Origin: Parabacteroides sp. PF5-6
Lineage (GTDB): Bacteria; Bacteroidota; Bacteroidia; Bacteroidales; Tannerellaceae
Direction: 5' to 3'
Length of the DNA: 64,000 nucleotides
Assembly: GCF_029504695.1 (NCBI RefSeq)
Contig: NZ_JAQFIN010000004.1
Coordinates: forward strand, 310,001 to 374,000
Below the pieces are notes generated by a model that ran no database searches, was not told the DNA's origin, and saw only the letters and a program-made list of their open reading frames with translations. The position numbers and the translations under genes were made by a program. Positions 7,802-17,700 of the stretch are shown here, piece by piece. Positions within the stretch are counted from its first letter, which is position 1; each line of letters opens with the position of its first letter.

Positions 7802-10276
7802 TTAATCATTATTCTCTATATTGATCTCACAAACCCCTACCGCCTTCTCCGGCTGCGGCTTCATCCGTATCTTAATCTTATCAGTAACCACCTGTCTTCC
7901 AGGATGCACCATATTGAACTGGTCTTTGAAAAGGTTGTAAGCATCCGTCAGGTAAAGCGGGAACGTCTCCCATTGCCCGTCGGCATCATATTCCAACGAC
8001 CATTCCCGGGGCACTTGCGTGCCGCCGTTATCATCGTACCAATAGACGGAGACGCTTTGTATATCCGTCGGTTTGTCTAAGGTGACCGTGATCCATTGCT
8101 CTTTGCCCTGCTCGCCCCAACTGGTCCAGCGATAGGCCGACCGGTCGGATGAAGAGGCTGGCACTTTATTGTCGGCCACGGCCACTAAATTATCGCCCGA
8201 ATAGGTGTGTGACGCTTCAAGCGCCTTGTATTTGCCATGCAGCTGCAGGTGGCGATCGACATAGGCTTGTGTCTGATCCGATTCCGGAAACCAGACCATC
8301 ATACTGCCATCGCCACGGTTATCCCAGGCGTAATAGGGCAGCAGCGTCAATCGGATCTCTTTATTCCCGGCCGTGGTCTTTTCATACGCCGGGATCTTTA
8401 CCTGCGGAATGCCCTGCATCAGTCCATCGGTATAAGTGGAATAGTCGGCTGACCTGGAGGTGTTCGTGATAAATACATTCGGCAGGCGATCTTCATTGTC
8501 TATCCCTTCCGCACAATACACCAACGGTCCGCGTGTCAGGCAGAGGCGGCCTCTGTCGGCTTCCACCTTTTCGATCGCTTTCGAATAACGCAAAGGCATA
8601 GGCAGTGTCAGCTCGACTACATCCCCTTTCTTCCAGGAACGGTTGACGGTGGCGAATCCTTTATCGAGGTCGGCTTTCACCTCTTTACCGTTCACTTTGA
8701 TGCTCCACCCCGAAGGCTGGGCGTGGAGGTAATGGTATAATTCGCCCGGCACAAACTGATTGCCTGTCCAGGTCGGTATCCTCAGTTTCATGGCGAAGCG
8801 GTGTCCGTTTTTCTCCGGTGTGACTTCCCAACGGATCGTTTCGCCAAAAGGATAGGCGGTGGTCTGCTTCAGTTGAACGTTCCCTTTCTCCAGGGCAAGT
8901 GTTGTATGACTTCCGGCATAAAAAGAGCAATAGATCTCATCGCCCGTAGTGGCATACATCAGTCCCGGCACCTGTGGGATCAGACGTGCCAGGTTGGAAG
9001 GACAACAAGCCGTGCCGAACCAGGGCGAACGGCCACGCATCCCATGATTGAACGGTTTGATGCCGTCGGCCTCCAAAGGATTGAGGTAGAAGAAACGGTT
9101 CCCTTCGAGGTTGACCCCCGCCAATACATTATTTAATAATGCCACTTCCGCTACATCCATATATTTCCCGTCTTTCTCCATCAGGAACATCCGGTGATTA
9201 AAGAACACATTTCCCACGGCAGCACAGGTTTCGCAGAACGCTTCCTGGTTGGGCAGTTCATATTCGGGACCAAACCCTTCGATGCCATGCACCGCGCCCA
9301 GTCCACCGGTGATATGCATACGCGTATCCACAATATTATGCCAGATACGATCCAATGCCGGACGGAGTGAAGGGTCGTGGGTATATACACTGACATCGGC
9401 CATGCCCGAATAGAGATAGGTGGCACGTACGGCATGTCCCACTGCCTGGCTCTGCTCTCTGACGGGCAGATGCTGCTGCGCGTATTCGGGAGCCATAGTG
9501 CCCCGCCCTTCCGGCCGGTAGGTGACGCCCCGGATATCAATGAATTTCTTTGCCATCTGAAGGTATAGGCTGTCGCCGGTTACCCGGAAGAGCTTCACCA
9601 AGGCCAGTTCGATCTCCTGATGTCCGGGTGCCTGGTTGACCGGCTTACCGCTATTATAGTTCGGATCTCCTTCAAAGAATACCTTGTTGATATGGCGTGC
9701 ATTGGCTTCGGCTACCCGTAGCCATTTATCTTTGCCCGTGGCCTGGTAGTAAGCAATAGCCCCTTCGTACATATGCCCCATATTGTAGAGCTCGTGGCTG
9801 TGCACCACATAAGAATAAGGTGTTTCTCCCATCCCGTTCATATCGTGCTTGGCCACTTTGGTGATATGCGACTCGTAGTTATAGCCATCCGGCTGCTGCG
9901 CCTCGGCAATGATATCGATGATATGGTCCATCTTCTTTTCCAGTTCGGGATCCTTTTCCAACTTCAACAGGTAAGCCGCCCCTTCCATCACCTTATAGAG
10001 GTCGGAAGAGACAAAGCGGTGCGTGAAAGGCAGTTCATCGGGTATGCCTTTCAGGTAACTACCCGTCCGGCGCAGGTTCTCAACGGCCGGTTCCGTTTTT
10101 TCCAAAGCAAAAGGCACCAATACCTCCTTTTGCCTCACTAAGCGGGGCAGCCAAAAATGGTCTTCCAACGTCACTTCATTGAATGGGATCGGGTTCAGGA
10201 TTTCCTGCCCCAGCATCCCGTAAAAGGGAAAGAGTAATAATGCGCATGCGGTCAAGGCGCGTTTTTTGATTTTCAT
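7802..10276 (-). CDS. Exported GH127 beta-L-arabinofuranosidase with C-terminal accessory domain
   Basis: Predicted GH127 (DUF1680) enzyme, 824 residues. I chose the ATG at 10276 (MKIKKRALTACALL, a signal peptide) over a longer frame whose first 17 residues run into an upstream hairpin. The catalytic (alpha/alpha)6 barrel lies at about 30-440. ETCAAVG and the catalytic pair C424-C425 in GTACCPSN match the family zinc and nucleophile cysteines. After the beta-sandwich region, the last 150 residues look like a discoidin (F5/8 type C) fold (WITVTLDKPTDIQSVSVYWYD), probably for glycan binding. A terminator-like hairpin and a possible -7 box lie just upstream, so it may be transcribed apart from the GH43-like gene. 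Confidence 0.88.
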   Translation of the reverse strand: MKIKKRALTACALLLFPFYGMLGQEILNPIPFNEVTLEDHFWLPRLVRQKEVLVPFALEKTEPAVENLRRTGSYLKGIPDELPFTHRFVSSDLYKVMEGAAYLLKLEKDPELEKKMDHIIDIIAEAQQPDGYNYESHITKVAKHDMNGMGETPYSYVVHSHELYNMGHMYEGAIAYYQATGKDKWLRVAEANARHINKVFFEGDPNYNSGKPVNQAPGHQEIELALVKLFRVTGDSLYLQMAKKFIDIRGVTYRPEGRGTMAPEYAQQHLPVREQSQAVGHAVRATYLYSGMADVSVYTHDPSLRPALDRIWHNIVDTRMHITGGLGAVHGIEGFGPEYELPNQEAFCETCAAVGNVFFNHRMFLMEKDGKYMDVAEVALLNNVLAGVNLEGNRFFYLNPLEADGIKPFNHGMRGRSPWFGTACCPSNLARLIPQVPGLMYATTGDEIYCSFYAGSHTTLALEKGNVQLKQTTAYPFGETIRWEVTPEKNGHRFAMKLRIPTWTGNQFVPGELYHYLHAQPSGWSIKVNGKEVKADLDKGFATVNRSWKKGDVVELTLPMPLRYSKAIEKVEADRGRLCLTRGPLVYCAEGIDNEDRLPNVFITNTSRSADYSTYTDGLMQGIPQVKIPAYEKTTAGNKEIRLTLLPYYAWDNRGDGSMMVWFPESDQTQAYVDRHLQLHGKYKALEASHTYSGDNLVAVADNKVPASSSDRSAYRWTSWGEQGKEQWITVTLDKPTDIQSVSVYWYDDNGGTQVPREWSLEYDADGQWETFPLYLTDAYNLFKDQFNMVHPGRQVVTDKIKIRMKPQPEKAVGVCEINIENND

Positions 10277-10295
10277 ACTGTAGAGTTTAATTCGT

Positions 10296-10325
10296 AAAAA
10301 AAGAGGTGTGCCAAAAGCACACCTC
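10296..10325 (-). terminator. Intrinsic terminator after the GH43-like gene (minus strand)
   Basis: On the minus strand a perfect 9-bp stem GAGGTGTGC/GCACACCTC with a 5-base loop is followed by seven T. It sits between the GH43-like stop (10368) and the GH127 start (10276), so it would end or attenuate the SusCD-side transcript. The sequence TACATTTG (minus, 10325-10332) overlaps its upstream edge and could be a -7 box for the GH127 pair. Confidence 0.75.
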
Positions 10326-10367
10326 AAATGTATATAAATACCGCAAATAAATCAGCTAAAAGATAAA

Positions 10368-11342
10368 TTATTTAAAATAAGGCGTAAGGTCTTTCCATAA
10401 AACTTCTTTCTGGGAGAGAAACCAACTACGGCCTTTGTCTTTGTTGCCCTGGAAGAATAGGTAAGTGCGCCCGTCGTGATCGGTAAAGATATGCGGATGT
10501 CCGGATTCGCTTTCGTTCCATTCACCCGGTTTGCCGTTGGGCAGGAAGGGCTCGTTGAAGAGTCTTTGCCAGTGCAGGCCATCATCGCTCGTAGCCACCC
10601 CGACCTGTTGTGGCCAGTTGTTGTAGGCTCCGGCATAGAACATATACAGCTTGCCGCCTTGCTCGGTAATCGAAGCCCCTTCGATACATTCACCTTCCCA
10701 GGGTAGGGTGGGATAGAGGATCGGTGCGTCGACTGCCTGTGTCCAGTCTTCCCGGTTGAAATTCGTGCCGGCGGGAGCAGTGGCTACGCCTACCATCTGT
10801 ATCTTAAACGCCGGATCGCGTGTAGCAAAGTAAAGGAAATACTGCCCTTTGAATTCGCATACTTCGGCATCGATCGCCCGTCCGCAGTTCCACTCGCCGG
10901 TCGGACGAAAGATCGGATTCGTCGGATTGCGTTCAAACCGGATGCCATCTTTCGAAGAAGCATGGCAGATCGCATCGTTCCGCCCATTGCCATACGTCTG
11001 ATAGAAAAGATGCACTTTCCCATCGCGTACCAAAGCCCCGGGCGCACATAACCCTTTCTTTTCATATTCCGCATCAGGTCCCGGCGTAATCTCGCCTATT
11101 TTCTCCCAATGGATCAGATCCCGGCTTTCCGCAATCCCAATATTCCACCCCGACTCCGGATCATTCTTGAACGGCGGAATAGAGAAATACATCAGATACC
11201 GCCCATTAAAGTTAACCACATGCGGATCCTTCGCAAACGGAGTCCCCGTCCGCGACGTGTCCCCAAACATCATCTGAGGCGACTGTGCTTTTCCTGAGAA
11301 GGCTGTACAGATCAGGATTAAAAAAGAGAGATAGGTTTTCAT
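10368..11342 (-). CDS. Exported GH43-like five-bladed propeller glycosidase
   Basis: Predicted arabinosidase/xylosidase-type enzyme with a five-bladed beta-propeller (GH43/GH32/GH117 fold group), 324 residues. Start taken at MKTYLSFLIL, which gives a signal peptide; the frame begins two codons earlier. Candidate catalytic residues are the aspartate in FAKDPHVV, the aspartate in RAIDAEV and the glutamate in EGECIEGAS, in the expected order base, modulator, acid. Propeller repeats such as LMYFSIPP, LFYQTYGNG, LYFATRD and MFYAGAYNN are spread through the protein. Placed 50 bases after the alkaline phosphatase gene in a locus with two GH127 enzymes, it fits arabinan-side-chain removal. The exact family cannot be fixed by eye. 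Confidence 0.75.
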   Translation of the reverse strand: MKTYLSFLILICTAFSGKAQSPQMMFGDTSRTGTPFAKDPHVVNFNGRYLMYFSIPPFKNDPESGWNIGIAESRDLIHWEKIGEITPGPDAEYEKKGLCAPGALVRDGKVHLFYQTYGNGRNDAICHASSKDGIRFERNPTNPIFRPTGEWNCGRAIDAEVCEFKGQYFLYFATRDPAFKIQMVGVATAPAGTNFNREDWTQAVDAPILYPTLPWEGECIEGASITEQGGKLYMFYAGAYNNWPQQVGVATSDDGLHWQRLFNEPFLPNGKPGEWNESESGHPHIFTDHDGRTYLFFQGNKDKGRSWFLSQKEVLWKDLTPYFK

Positions 11343-11392
11343 GGGCATCAGATATTTACTTCTTTACAAAGATAAAGGATTTTTTCTTGATC

Positions 11393-13093
11393 TCAATTCA
11401 GGTACTGCGTCAGATTCTCCGGTAAATAGAACGTATTATTGGCATCGACATAGACAATCACGGAATTGAGGTGAATCTCTTCCTGCCCTTTCCGGCCCAC
11501 CTTCACTATATTCGTGAACGGGGTAATGGTCAGTTGTTTGTTTTTATTCTTTTTGTTTTTAACAACCAACGTCGGAAAGTCTTTCCCTTCAGTGGACGGA
11601 ATGATTTCACAGGTGTAATCCCGGAACACATCCGTATGGTGGGCAAATACCTGATGGCTCAGCTCATCCAGGGAAACCGGAAGGCCGACAGCCTGACACA
11701 TGTATTGATTTATCTCAATATTGGTATGGCGTCCCAATGGCAGTGTTCCTTCAGGATGGTAAGAAGCAAGAAAAACCTCTTCACCGGTATGCCCACCTGT
11801 GGTAAAGCCGAAGCAGGTTCTTGAAGTCAATAGTTTAGCAACGAAGGCAGTCAGTGATCCGCTGTAGAGAGACGGTTCAATCCCTTCAGGAGAACGGTTC
11901 TCGGCGGGGACCGGACTGTTTTTATAATCTTTGATTTGCGTTAAAGCATGCAGTTCCGCTTCGGATAATTCGAATCCGGCATACGTACGGAAGATGTTCT
12001 GTACTTCGGAAAAAGCTTCACTGTTTATTTTTTTCGCAAAGCCGTCAGCCGTCAGTTTGTATTGTGCAAACTGATGAAACAACTGGTCTTTGGTCAGCCT
12101 GTCATATCCCCCACAGGTGTATTTGCCCAGGCTGAGCCCGCTGTTGCCATGATCGGGCAAGATCACAACAAGGGTTTCCCCATCTTTGCGGGCGAACTCC
12201 AAAGCAGCACCACAGGCACGGTCGAAAGCCAGGAATTCGGTACATATACCCACCGGATCGTTGACATGAGCCGCCCAGTCCACTTTACTGCCTTCAACCA
12301 TCAGGAAGAATCCATTTTCATTGCGGGAAAGCTTCTCGAGTGCTTTGCGTGTCATCTCTTCTATCGAAGGCTGCTCGTCCGGATTGCGATCGAGGTCGTA
12401 TGCCATTTCACTGTCTCCGTATAAAGCCCACATCTTATTATTCTTGTCGGCACGCATCCCCTGCAGATTATCGCGATAGACACCATATCCGTTGTCAATC
12501 AAGTATTTCTCCATATCCTCAGAAAGCAGGGATACGCCACCACCGATCACCACATCCAGATCGTTATGTACCATCTGGGGAGCGATCCAATGATAATTTC
12601 CCCGGCGATAGCTGTGCGACGAGCAGTCGGCCGGAGTCGCCTGTGGAAATTCGCAGGTGAAGACCAGTCCGGTGGATTTGTTTTGTGTCATTTTCATGGC
12701 TTCCAACAGGGTAACCAGCGGCTGGTAAGCCCGCTTCGGGTCTGTAGGATAGATATCGTTCTCGGGATCGGGTAGCGGATAAGTGGAGACATATCCTGAA
12801 CGGCTCGGATGCCCGGTCATATAGCAGGAGGTAGTGGGGGCAGAGTCGCCGATCGGAGCATTGGAGCAGAAAGTGCTGACCGTACCGCATAGATAGGGAT
12901 CGATATGCAAATTCGGCTTGTCCGGATGCGTATACCATTGCAGCCAGCGGGATACGGAAAGGACGGGCAATGAACAACCGTCGGGGATCATTACAATCAG
13001 ATTCTTAACCGGTTTTACCTCTTCCGGTCGATTAGCTTGTGCCTGGCAGAATGTAAAGACCAGAGACAAGAGTATAAAAGTTATTCTTTTCAT
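11393..13093 (-). CDS. Exported alkaline phosphatase
   Basis: Predicted periplasmic phosphomonoesterase of the alkaline phosphatase superfamily, 566 residues with a signal peptide (MKRITFILLSLVFTFCQAQA). Metal-site motifs are visible: MIPDGCS (D38), GDSAPTTS with D83 and the likely nucleophile S84, HSYRRG, VEGSKVDWAAH, LPDHGNSG and GGHTGEE. The family consensus at the nucleophile is DSAASAT, so DSAPTTS is a variant. It lies inside the SusCD-led locus, between SusD and the GH43-like gene, separated from SusD by an intrinsic terminator. Inside a glycan locus it may remove phosphate from a phosphorylated glycan or simply be a phosphate scavenger that was acquired. Confidence 0.88.
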   Translation of the reverse strand: MKRITFILLSLVFTFCQAQANRPEEVKPVKNLIVMIPDGCSLPVLSVSRWLQWYTHPDKPNLHIDPYLCGTVSTFCSNAPIGDSAPTTSCYMTGHPSRSGYVSTYPLPDPENDIYPTDPKRAYQPLVTLLEAMKMTQNKSTGLVFTCEFPQATPADCSSHSYRRGNYHWIAPQMVHNDLDVVIGGGVSLLSEDMEKYLIDNGYGVYRDNLQGMRADKNNKMWALYGDSEMAYDLDRNPDEQPSIEEMTRKALEKLSRNENGFFLMVEGSKVDWAAHVNDPVGICTEFLAFDRACGAALEFARKDGETLVVILPDHGNSGLSLGKYTCGGYDRLTKDQLFHQFAQYKLTADGFAKKINSEAFSEVQNIFRTYAGFELSEAELHALTQIKDYKNSPVPAENRSPEGIEPSLYSGSLTAFVAKLLTSRTCFGFTTGGHTGEEVFLASYHPEGTLPLGRHTNIEINQYMCQAVGLPVSLDELSHQVFAHHTDVFRDYTCEIIPSTEGKDFPTLVVKNKKNKNKQLTITPFTNIVKVGRKGQEEIHLNSVIVYVDANNTFYLPENLTQYLN

Positions 13094-13146
13094 GATAATT
13101 TAATGTGTAGTTGAAGTGAAATTTGATAAGAGAGCGAGACCTTGTC

Positions 13147-13182
13147 AGAAAAAACCGGCGGCTTTTTTAGGCCGCCGGCTTT
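13147..13182 (-). terminator. Intrinsic terminator between SusD and alkaline phosphatase genes
   Basis: On the minus strand the perfect 8-bp stem CCGGCGGC/GCCGCCGG with an 8-base loop is followed by a T run. It lies 33 bases after the SusD stop. It would set a high SusCD to enzyme expression ratio by partial termination. The stem resembles the 21-bp GC-rich units found in the mosaic repeats. Confidence 0.75.
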
Positions 13183-13214
13183 ATACGTATTATCGAACAC
13201 TTTCTGACGCAAGC

Positions 13215-14726
13215 TTACCAGCCGTCACTGGGCGTGCATAACTCATTTGTTTGCAATTCCTTTGCCGGAATAGGGAAATAATAAAATTTTTCCGAGAAGT
13301 TTGCAAAACGAGCCGGATCCTGTTTCTGAAGCGCTTCTTCAAGTAGTCCCCAACGGCGAAGATCATAGAAACGTTCGCCTTCGACGAAGAATTCAACCGC
13401 GCGTTGGTGAATCAGATCCGCTTTGATCGCTTCTTTATTCAACCCGCCACTATAGGCATTCAGGTTCGCCCGTTCCCTAATCTGGTTCAGGTAGCCGACG
13501 GCCGCCGGGAAGTTGTTCAACTCCAATTCCGCTTCAGCGAGCATCAGAAGCACATCGGCGTAACGCATCGCCCTGTCATTGATAAAAGATTTGGGCGGAG
13601 ATACTTCTCTTTCTCTTGTTTTCCAGTTCTGATATTTCAATATCCAGTGGGTGTTCAAGCGATCTCCAATAAAAAGGTCCTGAAAAGATCTCTTGTAATA
13701 CATACAGCCCTCATAATTCCAGGCAACGGAAACCTTGGCACGGTAGTCGAAATCTCCGTCTTTGTCTTTCTCTGCGAAAAACTCATCCATCATGTTTTGC
13801 GTGGGAGTCGCTTCATACCAACCTCCTACTTCAGATGCCGCGTATTCTTTGGAACGGCTGGTTGATTGGGTTGAGTTTATATTTTCACCATCTCCCCATA
13901 CATCGTCACCGCCGAGGTTATCCATGATAATCTCAAAGATACTTTCTTCATTGTACTCATGTTCTTCATCGAAGTTCCAATAAAAGTCTTCGACCAACTT
14001 ATACGAATAAGGAGATTGGGTTAACGGCTCTAAGGCGTTTTTAGTCTCTTGCCAATTTTCCATATAAAGATGTACCTTCCCCAAGAAAGCCAGTGCCGAA
14101 CCTTTTGTTGGTTTGCCGTTCTGATTGGTCAGCGGCAATAAGTTGGCTGCTTCTTTTAAGTCCGCGATGGCCTGTTCATAGACTTCGCTTTGCGGAGATT
14201 TGGCCAATGGGAATGTCGAAGGATCCTGGGATGCGATCATGCGAAGAGGCACATCCTTGAATTCCTTTCCTAAGACAAACAGACAATACCCACGGATAAA
14301 CAAAGCTTCTCCCCGGATCTTATTTACAAATTCGGCAGAGAAATTTTTCTTTTCCAACTCCTGGAAGATCGAATTGGTCCGGTATAACGCATTATACAAC
14401 TGATAGAACATCCCTTGTACCAAGCTGTTGGTATTACTGTTTGTAAAGCGATGAACCGTATACACATCGGCAATATCGTTGCGGAATACCACATCGTCGG
14501 CGCGGGAAAGACGCAGCATCACTCCGCGCGTACCGTAATAACCAACCTCTATGCCACTCTTTAAAGGTGCATAACAAGAGGTCAGTGCTAAATTGAAATC
14601 CTCTTCTGTTTGCCAGAAAGTGGTTTCGGTTGCCTGATTGGGATTGATCTGATCCAATTGCCCTTCACAAGAAAAAAGTATGAGTGAGATTGAACAGGCG
14701 AATATGATTTTCAAATATGTTTTCAT
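13215..14726 (-). CDS. SusD/RagB-type outer-membrane glycan-binding lipoprotein
   Basis: Surface lipoprotein that binds oligosaccharide and forms a lid on its SusC partner. Lipobox LILFSC with lipidated C20; the family start pattern LDQINPNQATETTFWQTEED follows. TPR-like helices fill the N-terminal half (IRGEALFIRGYCLFVLGKEF; KGSALAFLGKVHLYMENW), and the C-terminal RagB/SusD signature is seen in RAVEFFVEGERFYDLRRWG. Length 503 is normal. It starts 11 bases after the SusC stop, so the pair is co-transcribed. Ligand is unknown; linked enzymes suggest arabinofuranosyl glycans. Confidence 0.95.
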   Translation of the reverse strand: MKTYLKIIFACSISLILFSCEGQLDQINPNQATETTFWQTEEDFNLALTSCYAPLKSGIEVGYYGTRGVMLRLSRADDVVFRNDIADVYTVHRFTNSNTNSLVQGMFYQLYNALYRTNSIFQELEKKNFSAEFVNKIRGEALFIRGYCLFVLGKEFKDVPLRMIASQDPSTFPLAKSPQSEVYEQAIADLKEAANLLPLTNQNGKPTKGSALAFLGKVHLYMENWQETKNALEPLTQSPYSYKLVEDFYWNFDEEHEYNEESIFEIIMDNLGGDDVWGDGENINSTQSTSRSKEYAASEVGGWYEATPTQNMMDEFFAEKDKDGDFDYRAKVSVAWNYEGCMYYKRSFQDLFIGDRLNTHWILKYQNWKTREREVSPPKSFINDRAMRYADVLLMLAEAELELNNFPAAVGYLNQIRERANLNAYSGGLNKEAIKADLIHQRAVEFFVEGERFYDLRRWGLLEEALQKQDPARFANFSEKFYYFPIPAKELQTNELCTPSDGW

Positions 14727-14737
14727 AAGACTACGAA

Positions 14738-17700
14738 TTAAAATGTAACATTTAGACCTAGCATAAATACCCTGTTGGTCGGATAGATAAAGTAATCCAA
14801 TCCGCGGGAGTAAGTTCCACTCGCATTCACATCCGGTGAGTACCCTTTGTAAGAGGTCAGGGTGAGCGGATTCTCTACGTTGAAGTAGATGCGGGCTTTG
14901 TCGATCATATCTTTAAACAATGTATTAGAGAAGGTATATCCGAGTTGAATATTCCGTATGCGGAAATAAGAACCGCTCTCAAGGTAACGATCGGATTCTG
15001 CCCGTGCGTTCCGGTTGGGATCATCCCATACTAATCGGGGGAACGAAGCATTCGGATTTTCCGGAGTCCAATAATCCAGGGTTGTCCGTAAGTAGTTTGT
15101 TCCTTTGGATACATCTTCCAGGGTTTGGCGTGTGGCATTGTATATTTTGTTCCCGATAACAGCCTGGAAACCGATGGAAGCGTCAATGTTTTTATAACTG
15201 ATATTTCCATTAAGTGAGAAGGTCACATCCGGGAACGGACTGCCGCAGTAGACGCGGTCGTCATCATTGATCTGTCCGTCGTTATTCGTGTCCTTAAAGC
15301 GCACATCTCCTGCAGTTGCGTTGGGTTGAATTGCTACGCCGTCTTTGGAGTGGGCGGCAACCTCCGCTTCACTGCGGAAAATGCCATCATAAGGAATCAG
15401 CCAGAATCCGGCGATAGGATAACCGGCCAGCGTCTTGCTCGTATTGATATTTTGTACTGTCGATCCGCCCCAGATCACCTGGCTTCCTGATCCCATTTTG
15501 GTCACTTCGTTTTTAATAAAGCTACCGATCAGATTCATGCCGTAGGAGATATCTGCGTTCGGACGGTCGTTCCAACCGAGATTAAACTCAAACCCATTGT
15601 TCTGTATCTCGCCCGCATTACGTACCGGGTCATTCGCTCCACCGGAAGAAATAGGGATAGGAACGCTCAACAGAATATCTTTGGTGTTTTTAATGAAATA
15701 ATCGGCAGTCAGGCTTAACCGGTTATTCAAAGCCACAAAATCAAGCCCGAGGTTGGTCATCGTGGTCTCTTCCCACTTGATTGCCGGATTGGCGAATTCT
15801 TTCGGGAAAGCACCTTGCAATAATCCTCCTTTTCCATCCGGATAGTTAATACCCGTAGAGATGGTTGAGGTATACTGATAATCATCAATTTCCTGATTCC
15901 CTAACACCCCGTAGCCGGCACGTACCTTTAACTGATCCATCCAATGCAGGGATTTCATAAAGTTTTCTTCCGAAATATTCCAGCCGATAGATGCCGAAGG
16001 GAAATTACCATACCGGTTTTCTTCCGCAAATTTGGAAGAACCGTCCCGGCGGATGGTTGCAGTGATCAGGTAACGATTTTTGTAGGAATAGAATACACGA
16101 GCCAGGACCGAAGTCAATACGCTTCTCCGGGAGTTCCCTCCGTTCACCCGTTCAATGGTGGCGGCATCCACTTCTTTCAGCCCCAGGGGCATGCCTTTCC
16201 CTTTCGCTTCCAGGTAACGGTAGCGGTTGTCCTGGTAACTGTATCCGGCCAAAGCCGATACTTTATGATCTCCGAATGTGCGATCGAAAGTTAATAGATT
16301 TTCAATCAATATATTATTCTTTCTGACTCGGGATTCTTCGATGGATGTATCTTCATTCGACCGTAATCCCCAATCATAGAGGCCCAGATAGTACATGCTG
16401 CGGCCGAATTGGAAGTCCGGAGTGATATTCAATTTGTATTTCAATCCTTCGATCGGTTCCAATTGAAGATAAAGATTGATATAGACTTTCTGGTTTTCAT
16501 TATAACGTTCTGCCAGGTTTTTGTCCATGACACCCAACGGATGGTTCAGGTTCACCACATCCCCATACGAGCCGCCGTAACCGCCGACATTATTTTCGTC
16601 ATATTTTTCCAACGTAGGAACCGCCTGCAGAATACTTCCCAGCATACCACCCCGGGATTCACTGGGGTGAGGTGCGTCGTGGCTGCTAGTCATCACGATA
16701 TTATTACCTGCGGAAAATATACCTTTTTTGTAATTGGATTTGAACTGGAAAGAGAAGCGCTCATAATTGGTTCCGTCGACCACACCGTCCTGGTTCATAT
16801 ATCCTACACCGGCATAATAGTTATAGGTATTCCCTCCCCCTTTGAGTGATGCGTTGTAATTCTGCATTAACGCGGGACTGAGTGTAATGCGTTGCCAATC
16901 GTTATCCGGTTTGTTAGCCAGATCGATCGCCATATCGAGTGCAGGCATGTTGATCGCTTCCCGTGCAACGGTCGTCACTTTGGCCCATTCCGCCGCATTG
17001 AGCATATCCAAGTATTTGTTCGGCATTTGAACCCCCATGTTGACTGAGATATCAACAATCGGTTTGCCTTCCGTATTTGCGCCTTCTTTGGTGGTTAATA
17101 TCACTACACCGTTTGCTGCCCGCGAACCGTAAATTGCTGCCGAGGAAGCATCTTTCAATACATCGATAGAAGCGATATCATTGGTGTTGATATGATCGAT
17201 ATTGTCCATATACATGCCATCCACAATGTAAAGCGGATTGGAATTGTTCAATGTACCGATCCCGCGGATCATCACTTTGGCTCCCGAACCGGGAGAACCA
17301 CCCTGGGTCACAATATCGACCCCGGCAATCTTCCCTTGTAAGGCCAGTCCCAGGTTGGCATTGCTCTGTGTGTTAAGCTTTTCCGCATTGATGTTAGCAA
17401 CCGATCCGGTCAGGTCGGCTTTTTTCTGGGTGCCGTATCCAATAACTACCACCTCATTGAGGCTCTGACTGTCTTCCCGCAGGATAATATTCAGTGAAGT
17501 CTGGTTTTCTACTCGGATATCCTGTGAGATATATCCGATATAAGAAATCTGTATCGTGGCGGAAGGTGATACGGAAAGGGTAAAGTTCCCGTTATAGTCG
17601 GTGACTACACCGTTTGTTGTCCCTTTTTCAACGATATTCGCCCCAATAATCGGTTCCCCTGTCTCGTCTTTTACGATGCCGGTGATTGTCCGGCTGTTTT

